Assembly (NCBI GenBank): GCA_963422685.1
Contig: OY730442.1
Location: 1,736,001 to 1,800,000, forward strand
Direction of reading: 5' to 3'
Length of the DNA: 64,000 nt
DNA from: Spongiihabitans sp963422685
Lineage (GTDB): Bacteria > Pseudomonadota > Gammaproteobacteria > Arenicellales > Poriferihabitantaceae
Shown piece by piece: positions 36,316 to 45,800 of this stretch (position 1 is the stretch's first letter; the number at the start of each line of letters is the position of its first letter). The notes under the pieces are model-generated. The model made no database searches. It was not told where the DNA came from and worked only from the letters and a program-made list of their open reading frames with translations. A program made the position numbers and the translations under genes.

Positions 36316-36593
36316 CGCGCCTTGTGCGCTGGTCGGGTATGGAATGACAGCGAACTCCTATTTCGCCCTTTTTTGCGTCAGCATTGCCGCCCGTAGAATG
36401 TCTGTGAACCTGAATTTTGCCGCGAAAATATCGGGATTGCATCTCATCCGCTGCTATTATTCAGACCGCTTTACATTGAAGAATACCGTTTCCAATTTCC
36501 CTTTTGGAGTATTATCCGACAACCCCTGACAGACACCGGTTATATGTTATATACCCCGCATTTTTCACAACCCGTAACCAGCGCAAATAAAAA

Positions 36594-37385
36594 ATGACAA
36601 CAAACCAGCCCTGTAGTCTGAAAAAATTTGCGCTGGCCGGGAAATCCGTGGTCGTCACTGGCGGAGGATATGGTCTGGGCAGGGCAATGGCATTCGGTTT
36701 GGCCCGGGCCGGAGCAAATGTCGTGGTCGCCGGTCGAACGGTTTCCAGGCTGGAGCAAACGGTTGCTGAAATATCTGCTGCGGGGGGGCAGGCGATGGCG
36801 CATTGTTTTGACGCGACTCGCCGCAGCCAGTGCGCGGCATTGGTAGAGGCGGCGGTGAGTCAATACGGGCAACTCGACGCCATGGTAATAAATCACGGGG
36901 TGATCGCGGTATCCGCCCCGCAAGACCTGCCCGAAGAATGCTGGAACGAAGTCATCAGCACCAACCTGAGCGGGTGTTTTTACTGTGCGCAGGCGGTGGG
37001 CAAACAAATGATCAGGCAGAATTCCGGCGGATCATTGGTGATGATTTCTTCCAACGGCAGCTTGGTCGGGTTTGAAGGACTGTCCGCGTATGGAGCATCC
37101 AAAGGCGGCGTTGACCAGTTGTGCCGGCAATTGGCGGTAGAATGGGGACGATACGCTATTCGGGTTAATACGGTGAATCCCGGCTATACCACCAATCCAA
37201 TGAGTGGTCGCTACGAGACCACGACCACAGCCGAACTGGAGCAGGAAATCAAACACAGGACGCCGTTGCAAAGACGCGGCAACCCGGAGGATTTTGTCGG
37301 CCCGGTGGTATTTCTATGCTCGGATGCTGCCAGCTTTGTGAGTGGGCACAGCCTGGTTGTGGATGGCGGTTATTGTGCTGTATAG
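36594..37385 (+). CDS. Short-chain dehydrogenase/reductase
   Basis: A 263-aa classical SDR with the NAD(P) motif TGGGYGLG (about residues 23-30), NHGV, catalytic Ser in MISSNGS and YGASK (about 163-167). It ends with SGHSLVVDGGYC as in the FabG-like group. It oxidises or reduces an alcohol/ketone; the substrate is unknown. It is followed after 18 bases by a GFA-type gene and then a quinone reductase, suggesting a small redox operon. Confidence 0.88.
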   Translation: MTTNQPCSLKKFALAGKSVVVTGGGYGLGRAMAFGLARAGANVVVAGRTVSRLEQTVAEISAAGGQAMAHCFDATRRSQCAALVEAAVSQYGQLDAMVINHGVIAVSAPQDLPEECWNEVISTNLSGCFYCAQAVGKQMIRQNSGGSLVMISSNGSLVGFEGLSAYGASKGGVDQLCRQLAVEWGRYAIRVNTVNPGYTTNPMSGRYETTTTAELEQEIKHRTPLQRRGNPEDFVGPVVFLCSDAASFVSGHSLVVDGGYCAV

Positions 37386-37403
37386 GCAGGCACCATACGC
37401 ATA

Positions 37404-37919
37404 ATGACATCGCCCGCCATGATACCGCCCAGGGAAAAACAGGGGGGTTGTCTGTGCGGCCGGGTTCGATATGGATTAACACAGGAGCCCATGTTCGTTC
37501 AGGCCTGTCATTGTCGCGACTGCCAGCGCATATCCGGCAGTGCTTTCGTGATAAATATGTGGGTTGAAGAGGCGATTGTTATGATGCTGAATGAATCTCC
37601 AATTGCGTATACGCACGTCGCCGGCAGCGGCCGGAAACATGAAGTATTCATGTGTGCAAAGTGTGGAACGGCGGTCTGGAGTAAATATCATGCGTCATTG
37701 GGAAATGATTTAATGGTGCGGGCGAGTACATTGGACAACCCGGATGAAGTTGAACCCATGGCGCATATTTTTACCCGGTCAAAACAGAAATGGCTGGAAA
37801 TCACCGACCATAAACCGCAGTTTGCAGGATTTTACAGGTTATACGACCTCTGGCCCCGGTCCAGTATTGATCGGTTCAGCAAATTGAAACAACAGGCGAA
37901 GGGTTCTGAATCTCTATGA
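37404..37919 (+). CDS. GFA-family zinc protein (glutathione-dependent formaldehyde-activating-like)
   Basis: A 171-aa protein with the family's zinc-binding cysteines: GGCLCGRVRY, ACHCRDCQR and MCAKCGTAVW. The first described member speeds formation of S-hydroxymethylglutathione, but most members are uncharacterised. The gene overlaps the next one by four bases (ATGA). Confidence 0.87.
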   Translation: MTSPAMIPPREKQGGCLCGRVRYGLTQEPMFVQACHCRDCQRISGSAFVINMWVEEAIVMMLNESPIAYTHVAGSGRKHEVFMCAKCGTAVWSKYHASLGNDLMVRASTLDNPDEVEPMAHIFTRSKQKWLEITDHKPQFAGFYRLYDLWPRSSIDRFSKLKQQAKGSESL

Positions 37920-38914
37920 AAGCAGCGACCATGCAAGCCGTATGGTATGAACAGCAAGGCAGCGCCAGCGATGTTCTGAAAGTGGGTGAGCGGGAAAAAC
38001 CCGCAACAGGCGCGGGCGAGGTTTTAGTCCGGCTGCGGGCATCTGCGGTGAACCCCTCGGATGTTAAAAAGCGCGGCGGTGCCCAACCGGCAGGATTTCA
38101 GTCTGGTTTCGTGATTCCCCATAGTGATGGCGCCGGGGTGATTGAAGCGGTGGGCAAAGGAGTGCCTGAAAGCCGAGTCGGCCAGCGCGTATGGGTGTAT
38201 CAGGCACAGTATGGACGGCACCGGGGCACAGCCGCCTGGTATGTTGCAGTGCCGTCGGGTATGGCGCCAGTTTTGCCTGACAACATTGGTTTTGATGTGG
38301 GCGCTTGTATCGGCATTCCCATGATGACGGCTCATCGCAGCGTGTTTATCCATGGCCCGGTTCGCGGGCTGACGCTATTGGTCACCGGCGCATCCGGGCG
38401 GGTGGGATACTATGCGGCGCAATTGGCAAAATCCGCAGGTGCACGGGTTATTGCCACAGCCGGCAGCGATGCACGCTGCGCAATAGCCCGGCAATCCGGT
38501 GCGGATGAAGTTTTGAATTATCGATGCGACGATTTGGCGGGTGCGGTGAATGATCTTACCAATGGTGCAGGCGTGGATCATATCGTTGACGTGGAATTTG
38601 GCGTCAACGCACCGGTCAGCGCGGCCGTGCTGAAAAATGGTGGGCGTATTTGCACCTACTCCTCTTCCCTGGCACCACAGCCCGCTATTCCGTTTTATGC
38701 GATGATGTTCAAAAACGTAACCGTGAACATGGTATTGGTTTACAACATGCCCGAGTCCGCCAAACAACAGGCAATTCTGGACATCAATCAAGCGCTCGCC
38801 AAAGATCGACTACGGCATAGAATTGCGGAATCATGGCCGCTCAGCCAAACCGCCCGGGCCCATCAATCTATCGAGCAAGGTCAGAAAAATGGCTGCGTCA
38901 TCATTCGCATATAA
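37916..38914 (+). CDS. NADPH:quinone reductase-like MDR-family oxidoreductase
   Basis: A 332-aa zinc-free medium-chain reductase. It shows the N-terminal GroES-like domain (VRLRASAVNPSDV), the cofactor region VTGASGRVGYYAAQLAK (about 152-168) with the typical A/G-rich loop, and the quinone-oxidoreductase-type hydrophobic C-terminus. The absence of the zinc cysteines fits the quinone reductase subgroup. It is the third gene of the SDR-GFA-MDR cluster, coupled to GFA. Confidence 0.88.
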   Translation: MKAATMQAVWYEQQGSASDVLKVGEREKPATGAGEVLVRLRASAVNPSDVKKRGGAQPAGFQSGFVIPHSDGAGVIEAVGKGVPESRVGQRVWVYQAQYGRHRGTAAWYVAVPSGMAPVLPDNIGFDVGACIGIPMMTAHRSVFIHGPVRGLTLLVTGASGRVGYYAAQLAKSAGARVIATAGSDARCAIARQSGADEVLNYRCDDLAGAVNDLTNGAGVDHIVDVEFGVNAPVSAAVLKNGGRICTYSSSLAPQPAIPFYAMMFKNVTVNMVLVYNMPESAKQQAILDINQALAKDRLRHRIAESWPLSQTARAHQSIEQGQKNGCVIIRI

Positions 38915-38935
38915 ACGGTTTGCAAGGGTCGAAAA

Positions 38936-39307
38936 ATGATCGCCAACACCCCGAAACCCCCGTATTACGCCGTGATTTTTACCAGCCTGCAAACCAGTGA
39001 TTCGGATGATTTCAAGGGATACGACGAAATGGCAGATAAAATGCAGGCTTTGGCGGCGCAGCAGCCGGGTTATCTTGGATTCGAATCCGCCAGAGAAGGC
39101 CTTGGAATTACCGTCTCATACTGGCGGGATGAGCACGCAATCCGCGCATGGAAGCAAAACGTCCATCACCAGTTCGCCCAGAAAATGGGCCGCCGCAAAT
39201 GGTATGCCGATTATAAAACCCGAGTTTGTCGAATCGAGCGGGACTATAATCTGCAAGACAGCCCGAATGCGGATGCCCTAGCAGGGAATATCTGGAAAAC
39301 TGGCTGA
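38936..39307 (+). CDS. Antibiotic biosynthesis monooxygenase-like (ABM) protein
   Basis: A 123-aa ferredoxin-like fold protein: ALAAQQPGYLGFESAREGLGITVSYWRDEHAIRAWKQ is split here as PGYLGFESARE and VSYWRDEHAIRAWK, the classic ABM signature. The family includes quinol monooxygenases and heme degraders; the function here is unknown. It is co-oriented with the redox genes upstream. Its 3' end overlaps the convergent dioxygenase gene by 30 bases. Confidence 0.85.
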   Translation: MIANTPKPPYYAVIFTSLQTSDSDDFKGYDEMADKMQALAAQQPGYLGFESAREGLGITVSYWRDEHAIRAWKQNVHHQFAQKMGRRKWYADYKTRVCRIERDYNLQDSPNADALAGNIWKTG

Positions 39308-40033
39308 CCGCGTACCGGCCAGCGGCTGATTTTCGCGGTCGTGATAAGTAAATACCACGGAAATTTTTATCTGGTCGGTCTTGTTTTGCCCGGCAGCATG
39401 AAATGTGCCGCTGTGAAAAAACAAAACATCTCCCCGGGACAGGTCAGCGCATACCGCGCTTTCGATTAAAGTAATGTTTTCGGGCAGGTCCTGACGCAGG
39501 AAAAATGCGGCATCGAATCGACCACGACCCAATTCCGCAAGATGGGAGGTGGGAATTAATTTCATGCCGCCATTTTCATGCTGTTCGTTTCCAAGGGCCA
39601 GCCACACACTGATCAGGTTGGGCTGATCAAACAGCCAGAATCGAATATCCTGGTGCCACGAAGTGGCGCTGCTGAATCCCGGGTATTTGGTCATTATGCA
39701 GTTGTGATGATTCTGGGAAACCGAAACTGCTTTCGCATCCAGTAAACGCTTAACCCGCCCGGTGATGGCCGCGGAGGTTGCCCATTCTCTGAAGACGGCG
39801 TCCCGGGTATAGGCATGCAGCAACCTGCGCGGCGTGTCGCCGCCCGGCGAGAGCCGGTCGGACGGCGAGCCGGGGTAGTGCACATCGGTTTCAAATTCAA
39901 TCGGTGCCAGGGGCGGGTCAATGGAATTGTGAATGACCTCCAACATGGTTCGGCAAATATCGGCGCTGGCGAGGTTGCGGACGATGATAAAACCCTGTTG
40001 TTTGAACTGGTCGATTTGCCGCTGATTAAACAT
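39278..40033 (-). CDS. Phytanoyl-CoA dioxygenase (PhyH) family protein
   Basis: A 251-aa Fe(II)/2-oxoglutarate dioxygenase. The iron ligands are plausible: His and Asp in TSWHQDIRFW (about 128) and the distal His in FHSGTFHAAGQN (about 214), followed by an Arg/Lys-rich stretch for 2-oxoglutarate. The PhyH family hydroxylates diverse small molecules. Convergent to the ABM gene with a 30-base overlap. Confidence 0.86.
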   Translation of the reverse strand: MFNQRQIDQFKQQGFIIVRNLASADICRTMLEVIHNSIDPPLAPIEFETDVHYPGSPSDRLSPGGDTPRRLLHAYTRDAVFREWATSAAITGRVKRLLDAKAVSVSQNHHNCIMTKYPGFSSATSWHQDIRFWLFDQPNLISVWLALGNEQHENGGMKLIPTSHLAELGRGRFDAAFFLRQDLPENITLIESAVCADLSRGDVLFFHSGTFHAAGQNKTDQIKISVVFTYHDRENQPLAGTRSASFPDIPC

Positions 40034-40173
40034 GTTTGCAGTTTTCCATCAGGACAGCCAGTATATGAGGCCTGAATGGGGAAATAAACCTGTCCGTGCA
40101 GGCTCCCCCGATGGTCGGCGACTGAAAAGCCGGTAACTGTGCGATTTCAAGTCTGAACTGCTACGGTTGATCA

Positions 40174-41892
40174 TTACCGGTCGGTCCGCCGGCCAGATGA
40201 TCCAGGCGAAAATAACAACTCCAGTGCTTTAAACGCCCGGTTTGTCAATGTTCCGGTCAAGTCCAGCGTTATTGCCTGGCTGAAAAACGCTTCCATATCC
40301 AGGCCGATGCCGATTGCCTTCAGCTCGATATCGCCAGCGCGTTCGATGGAATTCACGACATTCTGCAAATGACGTTCAAGAAAGTACGGGCTGTTATAAT
40401 TACAGGTTGCGCTGTCCATGGGCGCACCATCAGAAATCATCACCAGGCATTTTCGCGATTCAACCCGGCTGCGTAATCGCTGACTCGCCCATTGTAGCGC
40501 CTCACCATCCAGCCCTTCCCTGAAATGCGTGGGATTCATTAACGAAGAAATAGCGTTTCGTGACCGCCGCCAACTGGACGTGGAATCTTTATAAACAATA
40601 TGCAGTCGGTCATTCAGTCTGCCCGGCCAATCTGGCGACCCCGCACTGCGCCACGCCTTGATTGATTCCCCACCCGCCCAGCCTCGTGTGGTAAACCCAA
40701 GTATTTCGGTGGTGACCCCGGCCAACTCCAGGGCGCGACAAAATATATCCACTAAAATTGTCACCGCTTCGAATCGCTGGCGTTTCATTGAACCGGAGTT
40801 ATCGATAAGAAATGTCAGCGCAGTGTCGCAACAAGGCGCCTGTTTTTGCTGTTTGAAAATCCGGCGGTACCCGGGCCTGGACACAATCTGGCTCAGGCGG
40901 CGGCCGTCGATATAACCCTGTTCTTCACCATCGCGCCACCCGGCGTATTGTTTGATGGCGAATAATTGCTGCAAACGCCGGGCCAACCCTGGAATGCTGA
41001 TGGCCTGGGCGGCAATCATTTGATCAAGTTTTATGCGCAATGCATGCCGCTGCTGCTGACGATAAAGCGCACTGGCCATGACTTGTTTATCAAAATCACC
41101 ACAGTACACATGATAGTCCCTCGCCGGGTTGTTTTCCTGGTCAATCCGCGCACCCCCGGCTGCTTCTGCCCGCACATACCGGTCATCCTGCTGTGCGGCC
41201 GGCGGCAGCAGATTCTGGCTGCGCAGCGCGGCCAAATGCCTGTGGATGAGTTCGCTGCCCATCAACCCGGCAATCCTGCCTATCGTTTCGGCCAGGCGCA
41301 GAGCAGGTTTTGCAAACTTAGCCTGATCGCCGCGCAATTTTCCCAGCAGCGCCAGATCATGGCCGATAATCGGCGCCAGACGAAACCGCACGGATTCTAT
41401 GCTGGTTTCAACTTCCTCCCCGAGCGCGCGATTATTGAAGCGTGCACGAACGAGCTGGGTGACGCTGTAAATCAGCAGTCCCAATTCGTTTTCGATCAAA
41501 CCGTTGTCCTGACATTGCCGACACCAATGATCAAACGAGCGGTCCAGATTAGATTTTATGCCGCGCAGTGGTTCGCTTACCAATGATTCGGTGCGAAGCT
41601 GCTCCAAGATGTCGAACACCAGGCCGGCAATGGCCTCTGACGGCATCAGGCGGTGATGCCATTGTCTGTCACTGTGGGTCAGGCGCAATGCCAGCGCATC
41701 GGCCACACCGCGGCAGCGTTCGATTGAATCCGCCAGTATGTCGAAGGCAAGGTGGGGAACGTGCAGCCTGACCGCCCGGCCCTGCAAGAATAGTTGCTGC
41801 TGGCGATATTCTGCTTGCGAATGGGCGGAAATTGCCCGAATAGTCGCGGCGCAGTGACGTTCAATGCGCCGGCGCCGGACCTGTTCATTCAT
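40174..41892 (-). CDS. cobT: CobT-like cobaltochelatase subunit (VWA domain)
   Basis: A 572-aa protein whose C-terminal third is a von Willebrand A domain with the MIDAS motif DNSGSMKRQ (about residue 371-379), then SDGAPMDSATCNYN and GIGLDM. The N-terminal helical region matches CobT. CobT works with the AAA ATPase CobS and the large subunit CobN to insert Co(II) into hydrogenobyrinic diamide. It follows cobS by six bases. No cobN or other aerobic B12 gene is in this window, so the real target may be different. Confidence 0.88.
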   Translation of the reverse strand: MNEQVRRRRIERHCAATIRAISAHSQAEYRQQQLFLQGRAVRLHVPHLAFDILADSIERCRGVADALALRLTHSDRQWHHRLMPSEAIAGLVFDILEQLRTESLVSEPLRGIKSNLDRSFDHWCRQCQDNGLIENELGLLIYSVTQLVRARFNNRALGEEVETSIESVRFRLAPIIGHDLALLGKLRGDQAKFAKPALRLAETIGRIAGLMGSELIHRHLAALRSQNLLPPAAQQDDRYVRAEAAGGARIDQENNPARDYHVYCGDFDKQVMASALYRQQQRHALRIKLDQMIAAQAISIPGLARRLQQLFAIKQYAGWRDGEEQGYIDGRRLSQIVSRPGYRRIFKQQKQAPCCDTALTFLIDNSGSMKRQRFEAVTILVDIFCRALELAGVTTEILGFTTRGWAGGESIKAWRSAGSPDWPGRLNDRLHIVYKDSTSSWRRSRNAISSLMNPTHFREGLDGEALQWASQRLRSRVESRKCLVMISDGAPMDSATCNYNSPYFLERHLQNVVNSIERAGDIELKAIGIGLDMEAFFSQAITLDLTGTLTNRAFKALELLFSPGSSGRRTDR

Positions 41893-41898
41893 TGCAAT

Positions 41899-42921
41899 TT
41901 ACCCATTGCTGCAATTTTCCGTGGGGATAGCCGCAGAATCAATTGCCGAAGCGAGGGAATACTCAAGTTCCCGGTCGAAAGCACGTTGATAATATTCCGC
42001 AATAATCGAGCGTTCTGCATCATCGCATTTATTCAGAAAAGAAAGCCTGAACGACATGGCGATGTCCTTGAATATCCCGGTATTTTCCGCCCAGGTAATC
42101 ACCGTTCTGGGTGACATCACCGTGGAAATATCACCACAGGCAAAGCCCTGGCGCGTCAGATTGGCCACGGTGACCATGGCTTCCACGGTGGATCGCCTGT
42201 CTGCAAAACACGGCACCTGGGCGGTGACCATGGAGACTTCATCGCTGAGGGGCAAATAGTTCAATGTAGAGACGATATTCCATCGATCAACCTGGGCCTG
42301 ATTCAAAACCTGCGCGCCGTGATAAAGTCCATTCAAGTTCCCGAGCCCCACCGTATTCGCCGTGGCGAATAATCGAAACGCCGGGTGAGGGTGAATCACC
42401 CGGTTCTGATCAAGCAGGGTAAATTTGCCATCGCGCTCAAGAATACGATGAATGACAAACATGACATCCGGGCGGCCCGCATCAAACTCGTCGAATATGA
42501 TGGCCATTGGCCGCTGCAATGCCCAGGGAACAATCCCTTCCTGAAAGGCGGTAACCTGTTTGCCATCACGCACTACGATGGCATCCCGACCGACCAGGTC
42601 CAGGCGACTGATATGGCCGTCAAGGTTTACCCGGATACAGGACCAGTTTAATCGTGCGGCCACTTGTTCAATATGGGTGGATTTGCCTGTGCCGTGAAAC
42701 CCCTGCACCAGAACACGGCGGTTATTGGCGAAGCCCGCCAGCAGCGCCATGGTCACATCATGATTAAAACAATACGCTGGATCAATCTCAGGAACATGCG
42801 CATCCGGTTCGCTGAAACCGGGGACTTCGAGGTCACTATCGATGCCAAATACCGACCTGACCGATACCATTGCGTCTGGCAGCCTGTGCAGTGTATCGGG
42901 CTGTGAATTGTATATGGTCAT
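41899..42921 (-). CDS. cobS: CobS-like AAA ATPase
   Basis: About 340 aa from the ATG at 42921 (MTIYNSQP), chosen because the CobS family begins shortly before the conserved VSVRSVFGIDSD; an in-frame ATG at 43011 would add an unrelated 30 residues. Walker A is GFHGTGKST (about 99), Walker B IIFDEFDAG (about 165) and sensor FATANTVGLG. It is the ATPase motor partner of CobT, which follows after six bases. Confidence 0.9.
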   Translation of the reverse strand: MTIYNSQPDTLHRLPDAMVSVRSVFGIDSDLEVPGFSEPDAHVPEIDPAYCFNHDVTMALLAGFANNRRVLVQGFHGTGKSTHIEQVAARLNWSCIRVNLDGHISRLDLVGRDAIVVRDGKQVTAFQEGIVPWALQRPMAIIFDEFDAGRPDVMFVIHRILERDGKFTLLDQNRVIHPHPAFRLFATANTVGLGNLNGLYHGAQVLNQAQVDRWNIVSTLNYLPLSDEVSMVTAQVPCFADRRSTVEAMVTVANLTRQGFACGDISTVMSPRTVITWAENTGIFKDIAMSFRLSFLNKCDDAERSIIAEYYQRAFDRELEYSLASAIDSAAIPTENCSNG

Positions 42922-43148
42922 AACTGTTGTGATTTCACTGGTAGCGGAAAAGGCAGGATTGTAGCGACTTTCGGCGACCACATGCAGCTTGACAGCCGGC
43001 GCACGGTTCAATCATTGCAACCGGGAATCTGCATACTTTCATCATCGCCGCCGTATTTTAGTAAACTATCCCAGGCGGCGTAAAACTATCAGATTCGGCA
43101 CCCGCAGCCCTATATACTCGGCGGTTCAAAAACGCCACAATTCACACT

Positions 43149-43567
43149 ATGAAAGTATTTTTATTCGCCTTTATTGCGGCGGTCGGAAACGCATTATTCG
43201 TTTATGGACAGCGCGGTTCCCAAAGCTCGGATAATCCCTATTTCTTTTTGCTCTCGACCCTGGTGGTATGCAGTGCAATTTTTACAGTCTGTGCGCTGAC
43301 CAGTAAAGCGCCCATGGAATCCTCCTATTTGGCCGGCAACGCAAAATATATTCTCCTCAGCGGAATCGGGTTCTTTGTTACGTTTATCGGATTCTACTGG
43401 TTATACAGTGAACAGGGCGCAACCAAGCTTTCCATACTCACTACTTCCATTGGGGTCGGACTGATTATTTCAGAGAACCCTTTAACCAGTACCACGTGGT
43501 TTCCGGGCTGCTGGCGGTGGCTGCGATTTTGTTTTATGGCGTTGGACAAAACAAGCTGGCAGGTTAG
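43149..43567 (+). pseudogene. DMT/EamA-like small membrane protein with a frameshift
   Basis: A protein with four membrane segments of about 139 aa. The first frame is good to about residue 107 (LSILTTSIGVGLII). From there the frame shifts: the continuing sense (REPFNQYHVVSGLLAVAAIL ... GQNKLAG) is in the next frame and ends at TAG 43565-43567. A missing T in ATTATTTCAGAG near 43466-43471 would restore the family's usual IIFREPFN. It may be a real pseudogene or a sequencing error. It is 15 bases upstream of hemH. Confidence 0.7.
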
Positions 43568-43582
43568 CGCTTGGAGACCGGT

Positions 43583-44569
43583 ATGACGCAATCTGGCCAA
43601 AAGAAGATTCTGGGCGTATTGATTAACAATCTCGGCACCCCGGAATCATACCGGGTTGAAGACGTCAGGGCATTTCTAAAGGAATTTCTGTGGGACCCGA
43701 GGGTGGTGAAAATGTCTCGACCCATCTGGTGGCTGGTGCTGAACGTCATAATATTAAACACCCGGCCGAAAAGATCTGCGGCGGCGTACCGGAAAATATG
43801 GACCGATGACGGTTCACCATTGCTTTCAATTACCCGCAAGCTGACCGGCCGTCTACAGGATTACCTGAAAAAAAATTCCGTTGATTCACTGGTTGAAATG
43901 GGTATGCGTTACGGCATGCCCTCCATTGAACAGGGGCTGAGAAAATTGCAGCAGGCCGGTGCAGGCAGATTTTTAATCCTGCCGCTGTATCCCCAATTTT
44001 CCTATACCACCACCGCATCCGTAGAAGATGAGGTGGCGCGAATACTGGGTGATTTGCCGTACCAGGACTTTACCGTCAACAAGAACTATTTTGATTGCCC
44101 GGATTACATCGCGGCGTTGGCAAACTCGGTCAAAAAATACTGGCATAAAAATGGACAGGCAGAAATCCTGTTGATGTCCTTCCACGGCATCCCCCGGGCA
44201 TATTCTGTGGATGGCGATCCGTATCAGGGGCAATGTATACAAACCGCGAACCTGCTGGCGCAGGCGTTAAAACTGGGTCCGCATCAGTGGCGGCTCAGTT
44301 TTCAATCCCGTCTCGGCCCGAAAAAATGGTTGGAACCCTATACCGACCGGGTGTTGCAAAAACTCGCAAACCATGGCATTCGGTCAGTGCAAGTGATATG
44401 CCCGGGTTTTAGCGTCGATTGTCTCGAAACACTGGAAGAAATTGCCATGGAGAATCGAAATATTTTCATGCGGGCGGGGGGTGATAAATACCATTATATT
44501 CCCTGCCTGAATGATTCCGAAGATCAGGTAAGGATGATAATCAGCCAGATACTCGAACACCTGAAATGA
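43583..44569 (+). CDS. hemH: Ferrochelatase
   Basis: About 328 aa starting MTQSGQKK at 43583, preceded by GGAG; an upstream in-frame ATG at 43571 lacks a ribosome-binding site. It inserts Fe(II) into protoporphyrin IX. Visible segments are VLINNLGTPES, LPLYPQFSYTTTAS, the catalytic His in LMSFHGIPRAY, and the conserved FQSRLGPKKWLEPYTD and CPGFSVDCLETLEE. It overlaps the chelatase-like gene downstream by four bases. Confidence 0.95.
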   Translation: MTQSGQKKILGVLINNLGTPESYRVEDVRAFLKEFLWDPRVVKMSRPIWWLVLNVIILNTRPKRSAAAYRKIWTDDGSPLLSITRKLTGRLQDYLKKNSVDSLVEMGMRYGMPSIEQGLRKLQQAGAGRFLILPLYPQFSYTTTASVEDEVARILGDLPYQDFTVNKNYFDCPDYIAALANSVKKYWHKNGQAEILLMSFHGIPRAYSVDGDPYQGQCIQTANLLAQALKLGPHQWRLSFQSRLGPKKWLEPYTDRVLQKLANHGIRSVQVICPGFSVDCLETLEEIAMENRNIFMRAGGDKYHYIPCLNDSEDQVRMIISQILEHLK

Positions 44570-44949
44570 AAGCGTTATTACTGGTCGCCCACGGCAGCAG
44601 AAACCCCGGTTCCAACGATGAAATTCATGCGCTGACTGGCGCATTGAGGAGGCTGGCGGAAAATGCATCGCAACGGCGGTTCGAAATAATTGATTGTGCA
44701 TTCCTGGAATTGGCCGAACCCGATATCGAATCCGCTATTGGCGATCTGGTTCGACAGGGTGCAACCGAAATTACCGTACTGCCCTATTTCCTGGCAAAAG
44801 GAAATCATATTATCCGCGACGTACCGGGAAAAATCCTGAATGCACAAAGGCAGTTCCCGGATCTGGTCGTCAAAACCGTCCCGCATATCGGCGAAGCCGC
44901 GAACATGCTCAATTTATTACTTGAGCACGTAAACCGGCACATTGCGTAA
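44566..44949 (+). CDS. cbiX: CbiX-type small cobaltochelatase
   Basis: A 127-aa member of the CbiX/SirB small chelatase family, with LLVAHGSRNPGSND containing the metal-binding His at the start and PYFLAKGNHIIRDVP with a second His (about 83-97). Family members insert cobalt, nickel or iron into sirohydrochlorin or related rings. It is translationally coupled to hemH. With CobS/CobT nearby, three types of metal-chelatase genes lie within 5 kb. Confidence 0.85.
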   Translation: MKALLLVAHGSRNPGSNDEIHALTGALRRLAENASQRRFEIIDCAFLELAEPDIESAIGDLVRQGATEITVLPYFLAKGNHIIRDVPGKILNAQRQFPDLVVKTVPHIGEAANMLNLLLEHVNRHIA

Positions 44950-45027
44950 ATTCCCGGACTTTACCTGAACAAATCCGCGCCACCGGGTTTGATTTTTTAT
45001 ACCGTGATTTCCGTGCCGTCCAGCCCG

Positions 45028-45774
45028 TCACGCCATCGCATTTTGAACCGCGTCCGCCATCTCCGCCATCGAATTGAAATAAAAATCGTAGTGCGGGCGA
45101 ATTTCCATTTTTGCCGTCGCGCCCCAGCTTTTGCTTTGATTCAGGTATTGCCTGTCTATCCATGCACTGGATAGCCCAAAATTATTGGCCTGGGCGTGAT
45201 CATGAAACAGGCTTTGTGCGGTATGGAGAACGTGGTCTTGCGCTACCCCGAAATCGTTTTTTAAACGATTCAGCATATAGGCAAAATTGTCAGCGTGCGG
45301 TTTATAGGTTCCAATCATCTCGGCGGTGTAAACTGCATCGAATTCCACTCCGAGTTTTTTATTCGAATAGGCGAAACCCTGATTGTTTACATTGGAAAGA
45401 ATGACCAGCCTGAAGTGCTGCTTCAATACCCTCAGCGCATCGGCCGTATCGGCAAACGCTGGCCAGTGTGCAACGGATTGCCCGAACCCTTCATCCTGAG
45501 CGGGCGACGAATCAAGGCCAAGGTCCCGGGCAATGGTGTTGTGCACCTGGCTTAATAATTCGGGATAGGCCAGGCCCGGTGTTGCTTTTTGCCGGGCGCT
45601 TTCTGCGCGGGCAAAGGCCATAAGCCCGACTTCCCGGGTAATGTCATTACGGTTGCTGGCTGCGATCAACGGTTGCAGCGCATCCCAGATTCCCGACTCC
45701 CAATCGATAAGCGTGCCGTAGCAATCAAAAGTCAGCGTGGAAAACCGGTTTAATGTTTTTGTCATTTTAATCAT
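45028..45774 (-). CDS. HAD-superfamily hydrolase (haloacid dehalogenase type II-like)
   Basis: A 248-aa protein: nucleophile Asp in LTFDCYGTLIDWES (about residue 15), motif II in VILSNVNNQ, motif III lysine in GTYKPHADNF, and an HDHAQA region where motif IV is expected. The start may be MTKTL at residue 4. Family members act on haloacids or phosphates; the substrate is unknown. Lone gene upstream of selO in the same direction, with a 26-base gap. Confidence 0.85.
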   Translation of the reverse strand: MIKMTKTLNRFSTLTFDCYGTLIDWESGIWDALQPLIAASNRNDITREVGLMAFARAESARQKATPGLAYPELLSQVHNTIARDLGLDSSPAQDEGFGQSVAHWPAFADTADALRVLKQHFRLVILSNVNNQGFAYSNKKLGVEFDAVYTAEMIGTYKPHADNFAYMLNRLKNDFGVAQDHVLHTAQSLFHDHAQANNFGLSSAWIDRQYLNQSKSWGATAKMEIRPHYDFYFNSMAEMADAVQNAMA

Positions 45775-45800
45775 GCCTCAGGATTATTCCCCGGATAAAA

